Of a DNA stretch of 64,000 nucleotides, positions 44,083 through 51,885 are shown piece after piece; position 1 is the first letter of the stretch; each line of letters starts with the position of its first letter. Both the position numbers and the translations under genes were made by a program. This DNA is from JBCCXL01 sp039191605 (lineage in GTDB: Bacteria > Acidobacteriota > Thermoanaerobaculia > Multivoradales > JAHZIX01), in the NCBI GenBank assembly GCA_039191605.1, contig JBCCXL010000020.1, forward strand, positions 62,001 to 126,000, written 5' to 3'. Below the pieces are notes generated by a model. The model ran no database searches and was not told the origin of the DNA. It saw nothing but the letters and a program-made list of their open reading frames with translations.

Positions 44083-45006
44083 TTACTGGGCCTGGCTGCC
44101 CGCCTCCTCCGCCTTGCGGAAGGTCTCTACCGCCAGCGCCAGAACCTCGTGCTGCGCGCGCTTGATGGCGGACAGATGCTTGGCCTCCGGCACCACCAGG
44201 ATTTCGGCTCCGGAACGCCGCGCCAGCTCCCGAGCATCCGCGGTGGGGATCCCTCGATCCTGATCCCCCACCACGTAGCTCACGGCGGCGAGATCAAAGG
44301 TGGCGGCGTGCTCCCGGAGATCGAAGAAGCGATAGGCCGTGGGCGTGACGTGCCGGAAACAGAGGTAGAAAGGGATCCCGTGGGGCGCGGTATTCCCGGA
44401 CCACTCGATGAGATGGGGGGAGACATCCTCGAACATCGCGCCACCGACCCGCTGCGCCGCACCCCGGCGGGCCGCCAGCACCGGATGCATCCAATACCCC
44501 CCGGAGGACACCCCCCAACAGTGCAGGGCACCCTGCGGCACCCGCTGGTGAAGCCATTCCAGGGCATCCTCGACGTCGAGCTGAAAGAAGCCCTGGGGAG
44601 CAGCGCTAGCGCCGAAACCACTGAGATCGTAGGTCAGCACGTCATAGCCCCGGCGGCGCAGAGTTTCGATGCGGCCCCGGCGGTGAAAATAGGTCTGTCC
44701 CCACTCCATCCATGGGTGCCCCAACAACACCGCCCCTCGATGCACCGCTTCCGGGCCTCCATCTACCGCTTCCGGCTGTGCCGGGAAGAAAATCCCCGCC
44801 AGCTGGCCACCGCGACCCCGGCGGGGAATCGCCACCTCCTCGAAAGGCTGGAGTCGCTCCGGTGTCGGCGGCAGATTGGGGCGCTTGAGGCGTGGGCTGA
44901 GGGCGCTGAACAAGCGCTGAGAAACCCAATTTTGCCAGCCCCTCGGCGGCTGCGGCGGGACGGGTCGATCGTGGACGCTGGATGCAGAGAGGCTATCGGC
45001 AGTCAT
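44083..45006 (-). CDS. Alpha/beta hydrolase
   Basis: This 307-residue protein has the alpha/beta-hydrolase order: 'AVLLGHPWMEWGQTYFHRRGRIETLRRRGYDVLTYDLSGFGAS', nucleophile elbow GVSSGG in 'HCWGVSSGGYWMHPV', an acidic residue in 'VVGDQDRGIPT', and His in 'VVPEAKHLSAIK'. There is no signal peptide. The substrate is not readable. It is divergent from the candidate RNA unit at 45.3-45.6 kb. Confidence 0.82.
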   Translation of the reverse strand: MTADSLSASSVHDRPVPPQPPRGWQNWVSQRLFSALSPRLKRPNLPPTPERLQPFEEVAIPRRGRGGQLAGIFFPAQPEAVDGGPEAVHRGAVLLGHPWMEWGQTYFHRRGRIETLRRRGYDVLTYDLSGFGASAAPQGFFQLDVEDALEWLHQRVPQGALHCWGVSSGGYWMHPVLAARRGAAQRVGGAMFEDVSPHLIEWSGNTAPHGIPFYLCFRHVTPTAYRFFDLREHAATFDLAAVSYVVGDQDRGIPTADARELARRSGAEILVVPEAKHLSAIKRAQHEVLALAVETFRKAEEAGSQAQ

Positions 45007-45325
45007 AGCGACATTCTACGGCCCCCGGCTCTCCGTGACGAGCAGGCCGCCCCACCCCTTCAAAACCATCCATCGACGCCCCCCTTCCCGCCTCGGCAGC
45101 CCGAACTTCCGGGGGAATGGCTCGAATCTCGACACTCGCCGATAAGAACTCAAATCCCAAGAGCTTCTCCCAGTCGGCCCTCCCTCATCGGGAGAAAGAC
45201 CTGTCTCCTCGCTCAGCAGGAGTCACAGATCGTCAAAACCTAAAAAATAGAAAATCTCGATAAAAGACCAAAAATCCAGCAGAAAACGATCTTTATCCAA
45301 TTAAATCAGCACAACGAACAACATT

Positions 45326-45345
45326 TATCCGTAGAACTACGGATA
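45326..45345 (+). promoter_or_regulatory. 20-bp palindrome, putative operator
   Basis: TATCCGTAGAACTACGGATA has perfect 9-bp arms around AA and abuts the proposed -35 box at 45344-45349. A dimeric repressor or activator bound here would control the promoter of the candidate RNA. Confidence 0.6.
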
Positions 45346-45371
45346 CACACGGCCTAAGAACGCCATATAAT
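45344..45371 (+). promoter_or_regulatory. Promoter of the candidate noncoding RNA
   Basis: TACACA (45344-45349) and a consensus TATAAT (45366-45371) are 16 bases apart. A-rich tracts upstream (45240-45300) could act as an UP element. Transcription should start near 45378. Confidence 0.6.
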
Positions 45372-45377
45372 GGACTT

Positions 45378-45625
45378 ACACACGATCGAAGTGCTTACTC
45401 ACAGAGTTGGCATGAGACGTGCTCCTTATTCGAGTGTCATCGAACGTCGCGCACGCGAGAAGATTGGGAGCTGTACCCCCAATCTTCTGTGACCTCGACC
45501 GACACACGAAGGCTTCCGAGTCCGAAGCTCGGAAACCAAGCTTCCTGAGAGCGACGGGGATTGGCGATCTACTAGAGAGCCACCCCTCCTGCAAACGGAG
45601 ACCCCTAGGGTCTCCGCTTTTTTTT
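45378..45625 (+). ncRNA. Candidate structured noncoding RNA, about 248 nt
   Basis: From the predicted start to the T-tract the transcript holds a chain of hairpins: TTCGA/TCGAA (45429-45444); a perfect 10-bp stem GAAGATTGGG/CCCAATCTTC (45459-45487); TTCCGAG/CTCGGAA (45514-45534); a two-part stem GGGG..GGC/GCC.CCCC (45556-45586); and the terminator. It does not show the conserved cores of RNase P RNA, tmRNA, SRP RNA or 6S RNA that I could look for. It could be a small regulatory RNA. A 26-codon frame (45412-45492) with a weak ribosome site lies inside it and might instead be a leader peptide. Confidence 0.55.
45596..45625 (+). terminator. Strong intrinsic terminator
   Basis: CGGAGACCCC with its complement GGGTCTCCG forms a 9-10-bp stem (45596-45616), followed by C and eight T. 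It is a textbook terminator with no protein gene upstream on this strand for several hundred bases, which supports an RNA gene. Confidence 0.92.
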
Positions 45626-45709
45626 GCCCGGAGAACTGCCCGAAGAAACCGTGCAGACCCGAGGAGCCGGAGCCCTTCGTACCCCCGTCCACCGTCCGCG
45701 CACCGGTCG

Positions 45710-45764
45710 CACTTTTTGGCACCGTGGACAGCATCGGAACATCTTTCAAGACACTTTTTGGCAC
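45710..45764. repeat. Pair of 13-bp direct repeats
   Basis: CACTTTTTGGCAC occurs at 45710-45722 and 45752-45764, 42 bases (four helical turns) apart. The TGGCAC part recalls a sigma-54 -24 box, but the -12 GC is not at the right distance in either copy. Confidence 0.8.
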
Positions 45765-45868
45765 AGCGCCGACACGGCGATTCCTCTCCGCCTGGAATCG
45801 AGGAGCCTACCCTGGAGGTTTCCGTAAAGCTCCGGATCTCGGCGACAGCAGCAATCTCGAGCCACGCC

Positions 45869-48574
45869 TCAGGAAGATTCCGCCGCGGGGCGGCGATAGG
45901 GACGATAGTCCAGACGCAGGTCGGCGTTGCCGAGAAAATCGATGAAGCGCTGGTAGTCGGATTCCTCTACCCCCAGTCGGCGAGCGACTCGGGTGTAGAA
46001 GCCGCCGGTCTCCTCGAGGGTGCGGGCGATCAGCGCGCGCACCGCCGCCCGGGCCAGCTTGCGCTCCTTGAAGGGGCGCCAAACCTGCTCCCAAAACCAT
46101 CCCGGCGGGGGCGGCAGGGGACACACCAGCATCGACTCGAGAGGCATCGCCGGCGAGACACCGGAGCCCTGAGGAAAAGAAGCCGGGGGCAATACGGGGG
46201 GAGAGCTCGCAGGGAGACGTTGACCTCCTACCGCCTCTCCTGGCGCCCCCGCGCCCGAGGCCGCCGCGGCGGCGCGCCATCCCCGCGCCGCCTCCCGCTC
46301 CGGCTCCAGCGCCTGCTCCACATCCAGCGCGGTGATCTGCCAGCGATCGCCGAAGAGCACCAGAGCCCGCAGCAGCACGCTCTCCAGCTGCCGCACGTTG
46401 CCGGGCCAGGCGTAGCGCTGCAGAACTTCTACCGCCGTCGGCTGCAGGCGCACCCGCTCTTCGCTTTCAAGCCGGGCCAAGATGTGGGCGGAGAGGGCGG
46501 GGATATCCCCCGGTCGCTCCCGCAGCGGGGGAATGCGCAGCACCAGAGCCGAGAGTCGGTAATAGAGATCTTCCCGGAAGCGGCCGGCGGCGACCTCCTG
46601 GCGCAGGTTGCGGTGGGTGGCGGCGAGCACCCGCACATCGCTGCGCAGGGTTTGGTTGCCGCCGAGGCGGATTAGCTCGCGGTGCCGGGAGCGACCCAAG
46701 ACCCGCAGCAGCTTGACCTGCACCGCCGGCGTGATGTCCCCCAGCTCATCGATCAGCAGGGTGCTCTGGTTCGCCGTCTCGAAGCAGCCTTTGCGCCGCT
46801 GCACCGCGCCGGTGAAGGCACCCCGCTCGTGGCCGAAGAGCTCCGACTGGATCAGGTTCGGATCGCCGCCGAGGGCGGCAAAGTTGGTGGCCACCAGCGG
46901 CCGGCCACGGCGGGGAGACGCGTTGTGGATGGCGTGGGCCACCATCTCCTTTCCGGTGCCCGTCTCCCCGGAGATCAGCACGATGTCGTCCTCGCGATCC
47001 GAGATTCGCTCGATCATACGATAGACGGTGCCGAAGGGGCCCTCGGGATCCCCCACCAGGTTGCCGAAGTGGTATTGCAGCTGCGGCGCGTGCCCCTCGG
47101 GATGAAAGCCGAAGGCGCGGCGCTGGGTTTGTAGCGTGCGCCGCTCGCCCTGGGCCCGCAGATCGTCTAGCAGCCGCGCGTTGTCCACCGCCACCGCCAC
47201 CTGATCGGCGAAGAGCTGGAAGCGGGGAATGTCCTCCTGCTGGAAGAAGCCGCGGGAACGGCTGGAGGCCAGGGCGACGCCGAAGGTCTCGCCCCGCAGG
47301 CGCAGGGGCACGGCGATCTCCGAGAGCACCGAGGGGTCCGCCGGCAGATAGATGGGAGATTCTTCCGTCTCGTCGGCGACGAAGGCCTCCCCGGTGCGGG
47401 CGACGTGGGCGGCGATCGAGGCGCCGCCGCTCTCCAGCTCCCGCTCCGCCAGCGAGATGGACTGGGGCATCACGGCCCGCTCATAGCCCGAGGCCTCGGA
47501 GATCAGCAGGCGGCCGGTATCCGCATCGATCAACGCCAGCACGCCTGCGTCGGCCCCCAAAAAGCCCACCATTTCCTCCACCACGGTGCGCAAGACGTCC
47601 ACCAAGGTGGTGGCTGAAGAGCGCAGCAGCCCCTGCAGGTAGATCAGCCCCGCCGCCGCCCGCCGCTTCGGGCGCACCCGATCCAGGGCCGTCGCCAGGC
47701 TTTGATTGAGCTGTCCGACCACCGAATGCTGCGGCTCCGGCTGCTCCTCGCCACCGTAGATCAACAGCAGGGAACCGGCCCAACGCCCCTCCGTCTCCAG
47801 CGGCGAGGTCTCCACCCAGGCGGCCCCCAGGGAGCTCAGCAAGGGAGCGAAGAGCTGGCCTTCGGCAAAACCCAGCAGCGCCTCCGAGCTGAGGCTGCTG
47901 GCCTCCCCCTGCTCCAGCAGCGCCTCGAGATGAGAGCCCTGCCAGGGCAGCCGACGGCGCAGATATTCTTCCAGCAGCCCTTGGCCCTGGGAGCGCACCC
48001 GCAGCACCTCCAGCTCCCCGCCAGTGCGGGACAGCAGCGCCACCGCCGCTACCTGCGGCATCAGCTCCAAACAGGCCGCGGTATAGCCCCGGGCGAGCTC
48101 CGACTCCGCCACCCGCCGCAGCCGGGAGCCGAGTTTGGAGTCCTCCAGGTGAGTGCGGGCTCGATCCAGCGCCCGGGTCGCCTCCGCGCATAGCGCCTCG
48201 ATGCGCCGGCGGCGGGTTCGGGAGAGGGGTGGCGCGCTGTCGTCGGAGAGCAGCAGCAGGCGACCGAAGGGCCGCTCCGCCGCCAGCACCACCGCCACCG
48301 CCTGATCCACCCTCAGGGGCTCCAGCAGCCAGCGAGGCAGGGTCTCCGGCCCAAACGACGGAGCCACCAGGGCGAGATAGCGCCCGGCGCCCTCAACCCC
48401 GCCCCCCGCTCGCCCGACTCGCGCCACCTCCTCGTGGATCTGAGTGAGGGAATCCTCCAGCTGTAGGCTCGCCGTCCACCCCGGCGGCAGCTGCTCCTTC
48501 AGCGCGGCCATCAAGGCCTCCACCGTCCCTCGATCCGTGTCCGACAGCGCCAGCCGCCTTCCTTCACCGCTCAT
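45869..48574 (-). CDS. Sigma-54-dependent transcriptional activator with GAF domain
   Basis: The 901-residue protein has a poorly conserved N-terminal sensory region (1-300), a GAF domain (about 310-470) and a complete AAA+ activator module. Walker A is GETGTGKE (536-543), the sigma-54 contact loop GAFTGA (585-590), Walker B LLIDELGD (607-614), and 'YAWPGNVRQLESVLLRA' is the C-terminal sensor. A Pro-rich linker leads to a C-terminal helical domain ('AAVRALIARTLEETGGFYTRVARRLGVEESDYQRFIDF') that is probably the DNA-binding helix-turn-helix, although it differs from the usual Fis type. It has no receiver domain, so a small ligand or partner probably sets its activity. Its targets are unknown. 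Confidence 0.9.
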   Translation of the reverse strand: MSGEGRRLALSDTDRGTVEALMAALKEQLPPGWTASLQLEDSLTQIHEEVARVGRAGGGVEGAGRYLALVAPSFGPETLPRWLLEPLRVDQAVAVVLAAERPFGRLLLLSDDSAPPLSRTRRRRIEALCAEATRALDRARTHLEDSKLGSRLRRVAESELARGYTAACLELMPQVAAVALLSRTGGELEVLRVRSQGQGLLEEYLRRRLPWQGSHLEALLEQGEASSLSSEALLGFAEGQLFAPLLSSLGAAWVETSPLETEGRWAGSLLLIYGGEEQPEPQHSVVGQLNQSLATALDRVRPKRRAAAGLIYLQGLLRSSATTLVDVLRTVVEEMVGFLGADAGVLALIDADTGRLLISEASGYERAVMPQSISLAERELESGGASIAAHVARTGEAFVADETEESPIYLPADPSVLSEIAVPLRLRGETFGVALASSRSRGFFQQEDIPRFQLFADQVAVAVDNARLLDDLRAQGERRTLQTQRRAFGFHPEGHAPQLQYHFGNLVGDPEGPFGTVYRMIERISDREDDIVLISGETGTGKEMVAHAIHNASPRRGRPLVATNFAALGGDPNLIQSELFGHERGAFTGAVQRRKGCFETANQSTLLIDELGDITPAVQVKLLRVLGRSRHRELIRLGGNQTLRSDVRVLAATHRNLRQEVAAGRFREDLYYRLSALVLRIPPLRERPGDIPALSAHILARLESEERVRLQPTAVEVLQRYAWPGNVRQLESVLLRALVLFGDRWQITALDVEQALEPEREAARGWRAAAAASGAGAPGEAVGGQRLPASSPPVLPPASFPQGSGVSPAMPLESMLVCPLPPPPGWFWEQVWRPFKERKLARAAVRALIARTLEETGGFYTRVARRLGVEESDYQRFIDFLGNADLRLDYRPYRRPAAESS

Positions 48575-48865
48575 GACGGAAGGCTATCGCATCCCCCTGC
48601 AGGTCGCGCCGCGGCACACTGCCGAAGACCGCCGTCGCAGCTCTCTGTCTAACGCTCTTTTGCCGCTGCAACGAGGCCCTTGATACCCTCGCTTCGATCT
48701 CTCCGCACCGTACCTTCCGTTTCTCCACGCCCACCTCCCTAGTCACAGCTGTCACCCAAGCGATAGCCACAGCCCCGCGATGGAATGCCTAGGCAGATAG
48801 CTTGAAGGTTGAGTCAGAGGCAGACGAAACGAAGGCAAAGAGTCAAAGCTTCAAAACCCCTAGCA

Positions 48866-49630
48866 ATGACGAATCAACGGCCCAAAACCCCATCGTCCCT
48901 AGCTGACCTCGGTAGCCTCCACCACCGCTTGATGCGGGCGGTGGTGGACTGCGCTCGAGCGCCGACGGTGGCGGAGCTGAGCCGCGATCTCGCGCTCCCA
49001 AAATCCGCGGTGCGCAGGCGTCTGCGGGATCTCCAATCGGAGCATGGCGTGGTGCTGCACCCCAAGAGCGACGAGGTGTGGATGCTGCACCCCTTTGCCC
49101 TCGCGCCAACCCATTTCTCCATCCACGGTCTCGATTCCGCTCCTGATTTCCACCCGGCAGACGAGCTCCAGAACACCTGGTTTACCACCTGTGCCTGGTG
49201 CTCCCTCGGCGCCGCCACTTTGCTGGATCGAGACTGCGTGATCCGCACCCGCCTCGGCGCTCATGGAGAGATGGTGGAGGTACGCTGCATCGACGGACAG
49301 CTCCAGGGAGAGGATTTCCTGGTCCACTTCCCCATTCCCATGAGCGAGGCCTGGGACAACGTCGCCTTCACCTGCAGCACCATGCTGCTCTTCCGCCACC
49401 GGGCGGACGTCGAAGCGTGGTGCCATCACCATGGGCTACCCCTCGGTGACCTGCGCCGCCTGTCGCAATTCTGGCCCTTCGCCCAGGCCTGGTACGGCCG
49501 TCATCTAGATCCGCACTGGCGCAAGTGGACGCTGGACGAAGCCCGCCAGCTGTTCCGGCGATTCGGATTGGACGGCCCCATCTGGCAGCTGCCGGAAGAT
49601 TCCCCCGACGCGGCAACCCAGCGTTTCTAG
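48866..49630 (+). CDS. MerB-like (alkylmercury lyase family) protein with altered active site
   Basis: From the ATG at 48866 the protein has 254 residues. A winged-helix N-terminus ('APTVAELSRDLALPKSAVRRRLRDLQSEHGVV') is followed by an alkylmercury-lyase-like domain with 'TTCAWCSLGAATLL' and 'AWDNVAFTCSTMLLFRHRADVEAWC'. In MerB the catalytic trio is Cys96, Asp99 and Cys159. Here Cys112 and Cys170 are in place, but the Asp position is Gly115. Relatives lacking Asp include regulator-like MerB homologues, so organomercurial lyase activity is doubtful. No mer genes lie nearby. A TTG start at 48809 would add 19 basic residues. Confidence 0.78.
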   Translation: MTNQRPKTPSSLADLGSLHHRLMRAVVDCARAPTVAELSRDLALPKSAVRRRLRDLQSEHGVVLHPKSDEVWMLHPFALAPTHFSIHGLDSAPDFHPADELQNTWFTTCAWCSLGAATLLDRDCVIRTRLGAHGEMVEVRCIDGQLQGEDFLVHFPIPMSEAWDNVAFTCSTMLLFRHRADVEAWCHHHGLPLGDLRRLSQFWPFAQAWYGRHLDPHWRKWTLDEARQLFRRFGLDGPIWQLPEDSPDAATQRF

Positions 49631-49638
49631 CTAGCTAG

Positions 49639-49703
49639 CACTTCTAGAGGGCACTTCTAGAGGGCACTTCTAGAGGGCAATCCTAGAGAGCACTTCTAGA
49701 ATG
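49639..49703. repeat. 13-bp tandem repeat, five units, right after a stop codon
   Basis: Units of CACTTCTAGAGGG repeat three times exactly and twice with changes, starting 8 bases after the stop of the MerB-like gene. Confidence 0.95.
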
Positions 49704-49848
49704 GCGGCTAAGATGGCGGGCCTGAGACTCAACGATCCCTCGATCTGAAATAGACCTCGATCCGTTCCTAGGCCACCCTAATCCCTGAAAGCCATCACCC
49801 CATGTCGCGCTCCCTCGACCAACGCCGGAAGGTGAAGAGGACCCCCCG

Positions 49849-50571
49849 ATGAGCCTACGACTTCGCCCTTCGCCCGGGACTCCCCACAGCCCCGCCACCG
49901 CCTTGGCGCCTCCCTCCTCATTAGGGCGAGCCACCACCGCGCTCGCTCTAGCCCTCGCTCTGGCCCTCGCTCTGGCCCTCAGCCTGCTGGGCTGCGCCGA
50001 GGCCGCCCTCTTCACCCAGGAGGACGGTCTCGACGGACGCTGGAGCGGCAGCGCGGCGGATGGCCGCGACGTCGACTTCACGGTGCTCACCGAGGGTTAT
50101 GTGAGCTACGGCATCGGCCGCTGGAATCGCCTCGGCACCGCCTTTGCCGCCCTCGGCCCGTGGCGGGGGCCGGCGCTGCTGGCGGTCGGTCAAGAGGCCC
50201 CGCGGGTGGCGGATCTCGCCTTCGGCGCCGCTGGCCTGCGCCTCGACACCGCCGACGGGCCGTGGAAGCTGACCCCGGCCACCGGCAGCGGCCCGGCCGC
50301 CAGCGGCCCCTGGAGCGGCCACTACCGAGGCGAAGGGCTGGAGATCACCCTCGCCCAGGGCGGCGCCACCTCCCCGAGCGCCGGCGGCGGCTTTGCCGCC
50401 GGCCAGAGCGTCGCCGTCGCCTGTAGCGCGCCGCTGGCGGGCAGCGCCCGCTGCACGCTGCTGTGGCCTGACGGCAGCCGCGCCCGGGCCAGCGCCCGCC
50501 GCGACGGCGATGGCCTGGTGCTCGAAGGCTTCGGCCCCCCTCGCACGCTGCGTCGGGAGGGCTCTCGATGA
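49849..50571 (+). CDS. Hypothetical lipoprotein, first gene of an exported operon
   Basis: This 240-residue protein has a long signal region with a run of alternating Leu-Ala and a lipobox LLGC (about Cys49), so it is probably membrane-anchored. The mature part begins 'EDGLDGRWSGSAADGRDVDFTVLTEGYVSYGIGRWNRLG' and has a later 'GPWSGHYRGEGLEITLAQGG', two similar beta-rich units of lipid-binding or immunoglobulin type. It has Gly/Ala-rich low complexity and two Cys near the end. No family is recognised. Its TGA overlaps the ATG of the next gene (ATGA). Confidence 0.7.
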   Translation: MSLRLRPSPGTPHSPATALAPPSSLGRATTALALALALALALALSLLGCAEAALFTQEDGLDGRWSGSAADGRDVDFTVLTEGYVSYGIGRWNRLGTAFAALGPWRGPALLAVGQEAPRVADLAFGAAGLRLDTADGPWKLTPATGSGPAASGPWSGHYRGEGLEITLAQGGATSPSAGGGFAAGQSVAVACSAPLAGSARCTLLWPDGSRARASARRDGDGLVLEGFGPPRTLRREGSR

Positions 50572-51800
50572 AGCCTCAGCGCACCACCCCCTCCGCCCCC
50601 TGGACTTTCGCCCTCCTCACCATCGTCATCTTCGCCTCGAGCACCGGCTGCCTGCTCGACCGCTCCGGCCTCGCCCCCGGTCCCCTCGCGCCGCAGCTGA
50701 TCAATGGCTGCTTCGAGCTGTGGGACGAGGATGCCCGCACCGGCGCCGCGATCTTTGAATCCGCCAGTGAAGTCGTCACCGCCGGCCGCGGCCGTGGGGT
50801 CATTCCGGACCTGGTGGTGACTCAAACTCCCTGGACCTTCGCCCAGACCGACCGCGTCACCACCGCTGGAGACATCATCAGCCTCTCCCTCACCGGCAGC
50901 GGCCTGGATCCCGAAAACCCGGTGCAGGCGCGCATCCTGGACACCGGCTTCCTGCGCCTCAGCAGCACCGGCTATAGCGTGGAACTGCCCCCCTGCCAGG
51001 ATCTGGTGGCCCTCTTCGATCGCGACCGCGGCCTGCTCACCTTCTGGCGCGCCCACTTCGAAACTCCCGGGGAAGCCAGCCTACCCTTCGACGCCTTCGG
51101 CTCCGACCTGCTGCCGCTGGCCGGCGACTGGGACGGCGACGGCGACGACCAGCCGGGAATCTACGTTCCGGGCTCTCGGGTCTTCTTCCTGCCCTTCGGC
51201 GAGAACCGCCTCACCATCAACGCCCCGGATCTCCCCGTCGGCGAGACCCTGCTTCCCATCGCCGGCGACTGGGACGGCGACGGCCGCGATTCCCCCGGCC
51301 TCTACGCCGCCGAATCCGCTCTCTTCGTGCTGCTGGACGAGGGCGGCAATCAGGTGGCGGCCTTCAATCAGGGCCGCTTTGACCCCGCCGCCCCCCTGGG
51401 GCTGTGGCCCATCGCCGGCAATTGGCGAGGAGACGCCAGCGGCATCGACACCGTGGGGCTCTACAACCGCAGTGCCCGCCGGGTGAGGCTCTTCGACCGC
51501 AATGACGCCGCCGCCACCGCCACCGCCTGCACCTTCGATACCGCGCCGGAATCCGTCGTCCAGGGCCTCTTGCCTACCGCCGGGCGCTTCAGCGGAGCCT
51601 CCCAAGATCGAGTGATGCTCTACGGCCCGGGGCTCGAGGGCGGCCCGCCGGGCAATTCCCTCACCCTGGTGGAGGTCCCCCCGGACCCCGCCGGCTGCGC
51701 CGTGGTGGACCGCATCACCCTCGGCCCGACGCCGCTGGACTCAGGACTGATCCCCGTTGCCGGTAACTGGTCCGGCACGCTGACCGGAGACGGCCCATGA
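50568..51800 (+). CDS. Exported protein with Asp-rich FG-GAP/VCBS-like repeats
   Basis: The 410-residue protein has a lipoprotein-type signal ('FALLTIVIFASSTGC'). Four repeats of 'LLPIAGDWDGDGxDxPGLY' type follow (for example 'LAGDWDGDGDDQPGIY', 'IAGDWDGDGRDSPGLY', 'IAGNWRGDASGIDTVGLY', 'TAGRFSGASQDRVMLY'). The DxDGDG core in the first two looks like a calcium site of FG-GAP/VCBS propellers; the last two have lost it. It starts inside the stop of the upstream lipoprotein gene and ends with ATGA overlapping the next. Function unknown; perhaps part of a surface complex. Confidence 0.75.
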   Translation: MKPQRTTPSAPWTFALLTIVIFASSTGCLLDRSGLAPGPLAPQLINGCFELWDEDARTGAAIFESASEVVTAGRGRGVIPDLVVTQTPWTFAQTDRVTTAGDIISLSLTGSGLDPENPVQARILDTGFLRLSSTGYSVELPPCQDLVALFDRDRGLLTFWRAHFETPGEASLPFDAFGSDLLPLAGDWDGDGDDQPGIYVPGSRVFFLPFGENRLTINAPDLPVGETLLPIAGDWDGDGRDSPGLYAAESALFVLLDEGGNQVAAFNQGRFDPAAPLGLWPIAGNWRGDASGIDTVGLYNRSARRVRLFDRNDAAATATACTFDTAPESVVQGLLPTAGRFSGASQDRVMLYGPGLEGGPPGNSLTLVEVPPDPAGCAVVDRITLGPTPLDSGLIPVAGNWSGTLTGDGP

Positions 51801-51885
51801 CTGCTCAGCCCATGAATGCCCACCCCGTGACTGTTCAGCCCATGACTGGCCACCCCATGACTGGCCACCCCATGACTGGCCACCC
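51796..51885 (+). repeat. 15-bp tandem repeat in the N-terminal codons of the next gene
   Basis: Six 15-bp units of the CATGACTGGCCACCC type, three of them exact, span the end of the upstream gene and the first 30 codons of the next. In frame they encode the pentapeptide MTGHP. Confidence 0.95.

Larger units (their letters stand above)
45007..45868. other. 862-base intergenic region holding a candidate RNA gene
   Basis: Positions 45231-45360 are strikingly AT-rich with several A-tracts. Then come a palindrome, a promoter, a structured transcript and a terminator (listed separately). Beyond it, 45710-45764 holds two copies of CACTTTTTGGCAC 42 bases apart. No protein gene with normal codon use was found. 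Confidence 0.7.

Noticed and set aside
45376..45594. 72-codon minus-strand frame opposite the candidate RNA
   Set aside because: Its composition is unlike genes here, there is no ribosome site, and promoter and terminator signals point to the plus strand.
45717..45764. Possible sigma-54 promoters (TGGCAC)
   Set aside because: In both copies the GC of the -12 element is missing or off by one base from the required spacing.
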